Part shown: one piece after another, positions 58,271-64,000 of the stretch
How the letters are laid out: the number at the start of each line of letters is the position of its first letter
Position numbering within the stretch: the first letter of the stretch is position 1
Assembly (NCBI GenBank): GCA_030149245.1
Contig: JASBRX010000010.1
Coordinates: 98,730 to 162,729, forward strand
DNA length: 64,000 bases
Reading direction: 5' to 3'
Source of the DNA: Sphingomonas bacterium
Lineage (GTDB): Bacteria; Pseudomonadota; Alphaproteobacteria; Sphingomonadales; Sphingomonadaceae
Made by a program: the position numbers and the translations under genes
Notes under the pieces: generated by a model
Seen by the model: the letters and a program-made list of their open reading frames with translations, nothing else
Database searches by the model: none
What the model was told of the DNA's origin: nothing

Positions 58271-58696
58271 ATGACCAAGATCGTCCACATCGTCGACCCC
58301 GCCGACACCCACATCGACGCCGCGCGCAATATCGCGCTGTCGGGCGAACTCGCCAGCTACGCCCGTGCCGCGCAAGATCCGCTAGCGATGCTCGAAGGCG
58401 CCAAGCTGCTCGACACCCTTCCCCGCAGCGTCTTCGCCCCCGGCGCCACCACTGCCGCCACGCTCTATGCCGAAGCACGCCTGCTCGCCCGCAGCGATCC
58501 GGCGATGCTCGCCGAGATCGACGCCGTGCAGTACGGCTATGCCCGCCCCGCGCGCGGCAATTGCTATGCCGCCGAAAGCTGGGTCGTCGGTTATAAAGGC
58601 AACGGCATCGGCCTGTCCGCCACTCCCGCACCGCAAGTCCGCTTCCGCGTTGGGGCCCCGGTGTGGACCGGCCCCCGCCCCGCCAGCGCGGCTTGA
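58271..58696 (+). CDS. Hypothetical protein
   Basis: A 141-residue protein: MTKIVHIVDPADTHIDAARN, then a helical part (IALSGELASYARAAQDPLAM), EARLLARSDPAMLAEIDAVQ, and a C-terminal part with GYKGNGIGLSATPAPQ. No signal peptide or family is recognised. A strong ribosome site (AGGAGG) lies six bases before the ATG. The piece EARLLARSDPAMLAEIDA is repeated in modified form in the next gene (EARTLAGADPALLAEVEA), so the two may share ancestry. It starts 40 bases after DUF2339. Confidence 0.72.
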   Translation: MTKIVHIVDPADTHIDAARNIALSGELASYARAAQDPLAMLEGAKLLDTLPRSVFAPGATTAATLYAEARLLARSDPAMLAEIDAVQYGYARPARGNCYAAESWVVGYKGNGIGLSATPAPQVRFRVGAPVWTGPRPASAA

Positions 58697-58700
58697 TCCG

Positions 58701-59171
58701 ATGCGCACCGCCCTCCGCCTGCTCGCCCTCGCGCTGACCCTCTCCGCGCTACCGGTCCGTGGCCAAGATCGTCCACATGCCGTCACCGGATCAGAGATGC
58801 GCGCGGAGGCCCGCACCCTCGCCGGAGCCGACCCTGCATTGCTTGCCGAAGTCGAGGCGGCGGAGGCCGAGGCGGCGCGCGGCGTGCTCGGCGCCGGTCC
58901 CAGCTCGATCCGCCAGACCGTCCCCGCCGGCGCAACCTGGGCGCTGCCGATCACTCGCAGCGCCGATGCCGCCGCGACCATCGCCGTCCGCCGCATCGGC
59001 CACACGCCCGTCGCGCTCACGATCCTCGACGCGACGGGGCGACAGCTCTGCACGGACAATAGCGGCGGCGCACTGCTCACCTGTCGCATCGCGGCGGGCG
59101 GCGGCCCACTCGTCGCCCGTGTCGCCAATCGCGGGTCTGACGCAACCGATGTCTTGCTCCTCATGAACTGA
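58701..59171 (+). CDS. Hypothetical exported protein
   Basis: A 156-residue protein with a signal peptide (MRTALRLLALALTLSALPVR). The mature part has EARTLAGADPALLAEVEAAE, then a beta-rich C-terminal region (RQTVPAGATWALPITRSADA, VALTILDATGRQLC, then LLTCRIAAGGGPLVARVANR) that looks like an Ig-like or lectin-like sandwich with two cysteines. It follows the previous gene by four bases, so the two are likely co-transcribed. I do not recognise a family. It ends six bases before a convergent gene. Confidence 0.75.
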   Translation: MRTALRLLALALTLSALPVRGQDRPHAVTGSEMRAEARTLAGADPALLAEVEAAEAEAARGVLGAGPSSIRQTVPAGATWALPITRSADAAATIAVRRIGHTPVALTILDATGRQLCTDNSGGALLTCRIAAGGGPLVARVANRGSDATDVLLLMN

Positions 59172-59177
59172 CGGCCC

Positions 59178-59657
59178 TCACGGCAACCGATAGTGATCAG
59201 CCAGGCGGTCGAGCGCGAGGGTCAGCACCAGCCGTCCCGCCCGTGCCGGCCAGGCCAGCGCCTTTTCGGCGACCGGCACGCTTTCCCCGGCACAGATCAC
59301 CCGCCACAAAATGTCGGCCAGCCCGCGCCCCGCCGCCGTAATGGCTGCGTCGAACCGCCGCTTCGCCGCAATCTGCGCCTCGGTCGGGTCAAGTCCAGCC
59401 CCCGGAGCGCCGCCGCGACGTGCCATCGGTGCCGCGTCCCAGCGCATCGTCACGCGCGGACCCAACGCCGCCATTTCATAATCGTCGCGCAGCCGCTCCC
59501 CCGCCTCAAACTGCCGCGCGTCGACAAGTCTCCGTGCGCGCAGCCACGCCAGCGGCGATTCGGCGTCGTTGACCGACACCCGCCGCCCGCTCCGCCGCGC
59601 CGGTGCATGCCGCACCACATGCCCATCTTCGATCGTCCGTTCGACCAGCTCGCGCAT
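59178..59657 (-). CDS. DUF6456-domain protein
   Basis: A 159-residue protein. The DUF6456 core is visible: NDAESPLAWLRARRLVDARQ, FEAGERLRDDYEMAALGPRV, TMRWDAAPMA, then AAKRRFDAAITAAGRGLADI and LTLALDRLADHYRL at the C-terminus. The domain looks helical and DNA-binding-like and occurs in alphaproteobacterial regulators. Start: GAGGAG directly precedes the ATG at 59663, so the second ATG at 59657, six bases on, is better spaced. It is divergent from the XRE regulator, and the two may work together. Confidence 0.83.
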   Translation of the reverse strand: MRELVERTIEDGHVVRHAPARRSGRRVSVNDAESPLAWLRARRLVDARQFEAGERLRDDYEMAALGPRVTMRWDAAPMARRGGAPGAGLDPTEAQIAAKRRFDAAITAAGRGLADILWRVICAGESVPVAEKALAWPARAGRLVLTLALDRLADHYRLP

Positions 59658-59718
59658 CCGCATCTCCTCTTCCAGCGAATCGGACTTGCCACGACGTCAC
59701 GCTTGTAGGAAAGTGATT

Positions 59719-59733
59719 TAACCACATCGGTTA
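59719..59733. promoter_or_regulatory. Short inverted repeat between divergent regulators
   Basis: TAACC-acatc-GGTTA, a perfect 5-bp inverted repeat in an AT-rich 88-base intergenic region between the DUF6456 and XRE genes. It lies 12 bases upstream of the XRE start. It is a plausible XRE operator, but short repeats like this also occur by chance. Confidence 0.35.
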
Positions 59734-59745
59734 TACGGAGCTGTA

Positions 59746-60315
59746 ATGATCACCGCGATCCGCGAAGTGCGCCGCGCCAAGGGGCTGACGCTGGAGGAAG
59801 TTGCGCAGCGTTGCGACCCGCCCACCACGGCACAAACGATCGGACGGCTTGAGACCGGGACCCGCACCGTATCGGTCGTCTGGCTCAACCGTATCGCCGC
59901 CGCGCTCGGCGTCGATGCCGCCGATCTCGTCCGCCTGCCCGATCGCCCCGACATCCCGGTCGCCGCCAACCTCGACTCCGCCGGGGCGCAGGCGCTGCGC
60001 CGCCCTGCCAATGTGGTGCCCCCAATCGCCGAACCCGATCTGGTCGCGGTCACCGTCAGCGGCAGCATCGGCGATTACCGCGCGGGTGACGAAATCTGGT
60101 GCCGCCGCCTCGCCCCTGCTGCGTTCGGTCAGGCGCTGAACCGCGACGTGCTGATCCCGCGCCCCGTAGGCCGCTTCCTGTTTGGCCGGCTGATCGCGCA
60201 TGAGGGCGAAGGCGGGCGGCTTAACATCTTGCCCCTTGGTCCCGGCGCGCGGCAACAGGTGGTCGCAGATCCGCCCTGGATCGCCTGCGCAGTACGGCTG
60301 GTGCGGACGCTCTAG
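59746..60315 (+). CDS. XRE-family regulator with a C-terminal S24/peptidase-like domain
   Basis: A 189-residue regulator. The N-terminal helix-turn-helix is clear: MITAIREVRRAKGLTLEEVA, QRCDPPTTAQTIGRLETGTR, TVSVVWLNRIAAALGVDAAD. The C-terminal part (VAVTVSGSIGDYRAGDEIWC, VGRFLFGRLIAHEGEGGRLN) resembles the beta-fold of LexA/CI-type S24 domains; I do not see the catalytic Ser/Lys pair well, so it may not self-cleave. GGAG precedes the ATG. It is divergent from DUF6456. Confidence 0.85.
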   Translation: MITAIREVRRAKGLTLEEVAQRCDPPTTAQTIGRLETGTRTVSVVWLNRIAAALGVDAADLVRLPDRPDIPVAANLDSAGAQALRRPANVVPPIAEPDLVAVTVSGSIGDYRAGDEIWCRRLAPAAFGQALNRDVLIPRPVGRFLFGRLIAHEGEGGRLNILPLGPGARQQVVADPPWIACAVRLVRTL

Positions 60316-60406
60316 CCCATCGGGCGCCATCCGCATTTGCCCGCATCTTGCGCATGACGCAGCGCGAGCGCATGCTGGCCTCCGTCCTTTTAGGGGAGGG
60401 ATGCCA

Positions 60407-60769
60407 ATGCACTATCTGACCGGCCTTACGCTGGCCCTGTTCGTCGCGTCACCCGCACTTGCCGAGGATTGGGACTTTGTCCTGACCAACGGCACGGGCA
60501 AGTCCATCAAGATGGTCGAAATCGCACCGACCGGATCGACGGACTGGAAGCCGGGACTGGAAGAGGAAGGGGCACGTCGCTCGCCGGTGGTCAAGCCGGG
60601 CGCGAAGACGACCGTGCGGTTCGATCGCCCGTCCAGCCAATGCCGCTTCGACCTGCGCGCCACCTTTGAAGACGCCACGACGATGGTCTTCAGCAGCGCC
60701 AATGTCTGCGACAACAGCTACGTCACGCTAAAGCTGACCGGCGGGAAGCCGAGCATCACGGCGAACTGA
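60407..60769 (+). CDS. Small exported protein of unknown function
   Basis: A 120-residue protein with a signal peptide (MHYLTGLTLALFVASPALAE). The mature part, DWDFVLTNGTGKSIKMVEIA, then a beta-rich body with two cysteines (SSQCRFDLRATFED, SSANVCDNSYVTLKL), resembles small periplasmic proteins often found in sphingomonads, but I cannot name a family. GGGGAGGG directly precedes the ATG at 60401 (MPMHYL), so the ATG at 60407 is better spaced and was chosen. It stands alone before the tRNA gene. Confidence 0.72.
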   Translation: MHYLTGLTLALFVASPALAEDWDFVLTNGTGKSIKMVEIAPTGSTDWKPGLEEEGARRSPVVKPGAKTTVRFDRPSSQCRFDLRATFEDATTMVFSSANVCDNSYVTLKLTGGKPSITAN

Positions 60770-60865
60770 AGGCCATTCAACACGCCCGCCATGTGCGCAC
60801 GGTCGCGCCGCTGGCGGGCGTGATCCGTTTCAGCTGCGTTCTGGAACGATCTGGCCGGAAAAATC

Positions 60866-60941
60866 TGGTGGGCGCTGACGGGCTCGAACCGCCGACCCTC
60901 TCGGTGTAAACGAGATGCTCTACCAACTGAGCTAAGCGCCC
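60866..60941 (-). tRNA. tRNA-Val (anticodon UAC)
   Basis: Read on the minus strand the 76 bases start GGGCGCT and end AGCGCCCACCA, a perfect 7-bp acceptor stem with an encoded CCA. The D-arm is AGCTCAGTTGGTAGAGC, the anticodon stem-loop TCTCG-TTTACAC-CGAGA gives anticodon TAC (Val), and GGCGGTTCGAGCCCGTC is the T-arm. Confidence 0.97.
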
Positions 60942-61010
60942 GGGGGCCATCCCCATGACAGCAAGGTGACGATCGGGCAAGTCATTGACGCCGATTGCCT
61001 CCGCTTCGGT

Positions 61011-61691
61011 TCACACCTTGTCGGCGTAGAGCAATCGTCCAGGTCCGAGCATTCCCAGGACCTGCGGCAGCATATGGGGCGCGACCGCGAAGCAGCCTTC
61101 GCTGCGCCCGAGCTTGCCCCAGGTGGCGATCTGATTCTCGCTTACATAATCGGCGCCGTGGATCACGATCGCCCGCGATTCGGCATTGTTGTTGCGCGGA
61201 TCCAGCCCGATCAGCCGCATCGCGGCGCCGTGAATGCCATGATAGATTTCGCCGGTCTTGTATGCGCCGTCCGACGTTGCGAGCGATCCGGGTTCGTTTG
61301 AGAAACTCCGGAGCCAGCCCGAATGCTCGGGATCCGACCCGCGACCATGGGCGACCAGATAGGAATTGGCCTGGCCGCTGATCAGATCGACGATGTGGAA
61401 GCGCAGCGCGCGCGACGCCATGCTGAAATCGGCGATGGCGATACGATCGCGCAGCGCGAAAACGCCGGCATGGCTGTCCAGCGTCGCGCGCGCGCGTTCG
61501 AGCAGCCGTGCATAGGGCTTGTCGAGCGGAGCCGGCGTGCGGGCCGATGGCGGCGCCCATGACGATAGCGGCGCGGGCTCCGTGCCCTTGGCGACGGTGG
61601 GATCTTCGGGTTCGGCGCGCGTGACCGACGGCGGCAGGACGGCAATGCCCAGCCCGGTCAGCGCCAGCCTTGAAAAAGTGCGGCGGTCCAT
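61011..61691 (-). CDS. L,D-transpeptidase catalytic-domain family protein (YkuD_2-like)
   Basis: A 226-residue exported protein with a twin-arginine-like signal (MDRRTFSRLALTGLGIAVLP). The body fits the murein L,D-transpeptidase catalytic domain family: RIAIADFSMASRALRFHIVD, SYLVAHGRGSDPEHSGWLRS, YHGIHGAAMRLIGLDPRNNN, IVIHGADYV and the active-site region GRSEGCFAVAPHML with the Cys. Such enzymes make 3-3 crosslinks or attach proteins to peptidoglycan. It is a different family from the larger transpeptidase at 62109. Its start is the only good one. Confidence 0.88.
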   Translation of the reverse strand: MDRRTFSRLALTGLGIAVLPPSVTRAEPEDPTVAKGTEPAPLSSWAPPSARTPAPLDKPYARLLERARATLDSHAGVFALRDRIAIADFSMASRALRFHIVDLISGQANSYLVAHGRGSDPEHSGWLRSFSNEPGSLATSDGAYKTGEIYHGIHGAAMRLIGLDPRNNNAESRAIVIHGADYVSENQIATWGKLGRSEGCFAVAPHMLPQVLGMLGPGRLLYADKV

Positions 61692-61797
61692 GGGCCTGTT
61701 ATACCGCCAAATTCCGCTTTCGCCAATTCCCGCCCCGTCGGCGATGCGCCGGGGCGGGGCTGGTCAGAGCCGATCGGTGCGCGCGGGAGGCGCCGGG

Positions 61798-62106
61798 CTA
61801 TCGTTGCGCGGCGGCGCCCTCGTTCGCGACCGGCGCTTCGCTATCGTTGCGCGGCAGGCGGGCAGTCAGGCCGGTGGCGTCGGCATCGTCGCGCATCTGC
61901 TCGTCGTCGGTGAAGGCCGGCGGCGGCACGGCGGGTGCCACTTCGTTCACGACATTCTCGGGCGGCAGCGTTTCGTTCACCGGCGCCAGATCCTCGGGCA
62001 CCTCGACGACATTATTCTCGACCGCCGGGGCTTCGGGCTCCTTGCTGCCGCAGGCGGCGAGCGAAAGCGTGGCCGCGGCGGCGGTCAGCAACAGGACGAT
62101 ACGCAT
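61798..62106 (-). CDS. Small lipoprotein
   Basis: A 102-residue lipoprotein. The signal MRIVLLLTAAAATLSLAACG has a clean lipobox (LAAC) with the lipidated Cys at residue 19. The mature part is acidic and Pro/Glu/Val-rich (EPEAPAVENNVVEVPEDLAP, NETLPPENVVNEVAPAVPPP), apparently disordered. It starts two bases after the L,D-transpeptidase stop, so it shares that operon. No family is recognised; a spacer or anchor role in the envelope is possible. Confidence 0.82.
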   Translation of the reverse strand: MRIVLLLTAAAATLSLAACGSKEPEAPAVENNVVEVPEDLAPVNETLPPENVVNEVAPAVPPPAFTDDEQMRDDADATGLTARLPRNDSEAPVANEGAAAQR

Positions 62107-62108
62107 GA

Positions 62109-63617
62109 TTATTTCCCCTTGGATGCAACGGCAATGGTCGCCGCACGGCGGCTGGATGCTTCGATCTTTCCGGCCAGCAGCTTGTCCCAGCCATAGGGAT
62201 CGGCGCGGAAATTCATCGTGCCGTTGCCGCTGGCGAACGCGGTCCAGTAAAGCAGGTAGACCGCGACCTGCTTGGGCAACTGGACACGCTGCGTCTTGCC
62301 CGTGTCGATCGTGGCCTGGATCTGCCCGCCGAACTTCGGATCGTCCTTCATCATCAGCTCGGCGAGCGGAATCGGCTTTTCGAGCCGGACGCAGCCATGG
62401 CTCGCCAGCCGGTCATAGCTGGAGAATTTCGCGCGCGACGGCGTGTCATGCAGATAGACGGCGAACGGATTGTCGAAATCGAACTTGAGCTGTCCAAGTG
62501 CGCTGTTGGGCCCGGCGGGCTGGACGATGCGCTCACCCGTCTGTGGGGTGCCGACGATCTTGTAGCCCTGGCGGATCAGCGCAGCACGGCCCTTGGGCCA
62601 TAATTCGCGCTTGGCGATCGAACTCGGCACATTCCAGGGCGGATTGAGCACGATCGAATGGATGCTGGAGACCAGCATCGGCGTCTCGTTGCCCGGACTG
62701 CCGGTGACGGCACGCATCGAGGCGACGGGGGCATCACCCTCGAACACCGTCAGCACCGCTGCGGCGATATTCACCTGGACGCGATTGACCGGCAGTTCGC
62801 GCGGTAGCCAGCGCCAGCGCTCCATATTGGCCATGATCGCGGCGATCCGGTCCGCGACCGGCACGTTGAGCGCCGCCAGCGTCCGCGCGTCGAGCTGGCC
62901 GGTGGGGTTGAGGCCGTAGCGCCGCTGGGCGCGCTGGATCGCGTCGGCGAGTTTCTCGGTCGCGGTGACGCCCTTGTCCTCGATCGTCAGCCGCGCACGG
63001 ACCGCGGTCGGCGCGGAGGCGGCGACCAGCTTCGGCCAGCCGCCGGCGTCGCGAATCTTCTCGTAATTGGCCAGGCCGGCCTTCAGCCCTTCATAGCCGG
63101 CATAGGGCGGAGTGAGATCGGTCGCCCATTGCGGCAGGCGATCGGCCGCGACTGCGGCGGCAAAGGCAGGCAGGGGATCATAGGCGGCCGGGCGCAGCGC
63201 CCAGATCTCGAGGAAGTCGCCGGTGTCGACGCGCCCGACATGCAGTGCGCGCGCGCGATCGAGCGCGGCACGGACCAGTGCGTCCCCGCTCAGCGTCTGA
63301 CGCTGCATCGTGCCCGCGGTCAGCCCATGATCGGCGCCATCGTCGAGCCATGATGTTAGCCAGGCGGATTGCGCCGGCGACAGGGTCGGCAGGGGCATCG
63401 CAGGTATGACGGGCACCGCGACGGGCGGTACGACACGCGACGCCGGGGGCGTTGCCGGGGCGGGCGGGCCGCCCGGCTGGCCGGGCACGAGCTGGACCGG
63501 ATCAGGTTTGGCAGGAGCGGGCTTGGAGGGAGCTGACTGGGCAAAGGCCGGCCCGGCCAGTGCAATGGCGGGCAGGGCAGCAGTGCTCAGGGCACGAAGG
63601 AACATCAGGTTACGCAT
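62109..63617 (-). CDS. L,D-transpeptidase (YcbB/LdtD-type)
   Basis: A 502-residue enzyme with a signal peptide (MRNLMFLRALSTAALPAIAL) and a Pro/Ala-rich stretch (residues 28-75). It has a scaffold region, a peptidoglycan-binding part (AIQRAQRRYGLNPTGQLDAR), and the YkuD catalytic domain with LNPPWNVPSSIAKREL and the active-site SHGCVRLEKPIPLAELMM. It makes 3-3 peptidoglycan crosslinks by homology with YcbB. The frame extends 78 codons upstream of ATG 63617 without signal-like sequence, so the start is set at the signal peptide. It is followed in operon by the lipoprotein gene. Confidence 0.92.
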   Translation of the reverse strand: MRNLMFLRALSTAALPAIALAGPAFAQSAPSKPAPAKPDPVQLVPGQPGGPPAPATPPASRVVPPVAVPVIPAMPLPTLSPAQSAWLTSWLDDGADHGLTAGTMQRQTLSGDALVRAALDRARALHVGRVDTGDFLEIWALRPAAYDPLPAFAAAVAADRLPQWATDLTPPYAGYEGLKAGLANYEKIRDAGGWPKLVAASAPTAVRARLTIEDKGVTATEKLADAIQRAQRRYGLNPTGQLDARTLAALNVPVADRIAAIMANMERWRWLPRELPVNRVQVNIAAAVLTVFEGDAPVASMRAVTGSPGNETPMLVSSIHSIVLNPPWNVPSSIAKRELWPKGRAALIRQGYKIVGTPQTGERIVQPAGPNSALGQLKFDFDNPFAVYLHDTPSRAKFSSYDRLASHGCVRLEKPIPLAELMMKDDPKFGGQIQATIDTGKTQRVQLPKQVAVYLLYWTAFASGNGTMNFRADPYGWDKLLAGKIEASSRRAATIAVASKGK

Positions 63618-63857
63618 GGCGGCACAGATAGCGCGTCTCGCGGCGCGATCAAATCGCGATTTTGTATGAAAATCGGTGCAGAGGCGGTGAAGACGATCTT
63701 CCGCGCCGTCCGCCCGCTTTGATTCGTTCGCTTGATCTGCGTTCGGGCTGAGCGAGCTACTGCAGGAAATCGGCGGCGCGCCGACACTGAATGCGACGGC
63801 CGGTCCGCAATTCGCGCGCCGGCACAGCCAATGGAGAGAATGCGCCGCCACAGGCGT

Positions 63858-64000
63858 TCAAACCCGATCCGTCTCGGTCAGCCAGCGCGCGACCATATCG
63901 GTCACCTCTGCCGCACGTTCGCGGTGCGGCACATGGCCGCAGCCCGGCATGATATGGATGGCTGCGGGGCCACTGGTAAGCGCGGCGATGCGCTCGGCAT
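63858..64000 (-). CDS. Alpha/beta hydrolase, C-terminal end only
   Basis: The last 46 codons of a gene that continues past the window end. The visible end reads AERIAALTSGPAAIHIMPGC, then GHVPHRERAAEVTDMVARWL and TETDRV before the stop. The GCGHVPHRERAAEV pattern, with the conserved catalytic His in GHVPH, is typical for the C-terminus of alpha/beta-hydrolases. The substrate cannot be told. There are 240 bases between its stop and the upstream L,D-transpeptidase start, where I see nothing else. Confidence 0.8.
   Translation of the reverse strand, partial: AERIAALTSGPAAIHIMPGCGHVPHRERAAEVTDMVARWLTETDRV

Noticed and set aside
60777..60980. 67-residue minus-strand ORF over the tRNA gene
   Set aside because: It contains the familiar translation of a tRNA (RLAQLVEHLVYTERVGGSSP) and is a product of the tRNA-Val sequence, not a protein gene.
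61729..61758. CCCGCCCC/GGGGCGGG hairpin after the lipoprotein gene
   Set aside because: An 8-bp stem without a T-run. It could be a weak transcription end, but the evidence is too thin for a terminator call.

Overview
The window is a 64 kb piece of a GC-rich alphaproteobacterial chromosome, most likely from the Sphingomonadaceae (Sphingomonas or a close relative). The reasons are a compact crtY-crtI-crtB carotenoid operon, a close relative of the Novosphingobium Atm1 exporter, the cell-cycle regulator SciP, DUF6127 and DUF6456 proteins, and a gene transfer agent (GTA) type structural cluster. Genes are tightly packed, with many ATGA/GTGA start-stop overlaps. There is one tRNA gene (Val, anticodon UAC). 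I found no rRNA, CRISPR array, integrase or insertion sequence transposase.

Region 1 (1-30.9 kb) is core metabolism and envelope: two small GlsB/YeaQ-type membrane proteins, a SIMPL-domain protein, sciP, mnmA, a cation efflux protein, pdxH, an NDUFA9-like reductase, uppP, glutamate synthase (gltD, a DUF2059 gene, gltB, all translationally coupled), a glutathione transferase, two SDRs, a class A penicillin-binding protein, a serine hydrolase, an HNH nuclease, the carotenoid operon (crtY, crtI, a LOG-family gene, crtB), an Atm1-type ABC exporter, dihydroorotase, ygfZ, a phytanoyl-CoA dioxygenase-like enzyme and an OmpA-family porin with a 27-proline linker.

Region 2 (30.95-50.8 kb, minus strand) is a GTA-like cluster in order from 50.8 kb down: gp1-like protein, large terminase, portal, DUF6127, prohead protease, capsid, a fibre-like protein, a fibre-tail adaptor-like protein, connector, DUF3168, tail tube, gp10, a small chaperone-like protein, tape measure, a large protein ending in DUF2460, gp13, an NlpC/P60 peptidase, the gp15 host-specificity protein and a DUF2793 protein. 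It lacks integrase, repressor, replication and recognisable lysis genes. Unrelated genes are embedded in it: a SatD plus membrane-protein pair, an NRDE protein, a spermidine-synthase-like protein, and two small plus-strand genes of unknown function. Every structural gene start that is not coupled to the gene before it, except that of gp13, has a palindrome or hairpin just upstream.

Region 3 (51-64 kb) holds a small exported protein, a HxlR regulator divergent from a five-gene cassette (MAPEG, an ABM-like barrel, VOC, cupin, PanB), a DapF-family epimerase, a large DUF2339 membrane protein, two small proteins that may share ancestry, a divergent DUF6456/XRE pair, tRNA-Val, and two L,D-transpeptidases of different families with a lipoprotein gene between them. 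The window ends inside an alpha/beta hydrolase gene.

All family names come from reading the translated sequence and remembered family features. No database search was possible.
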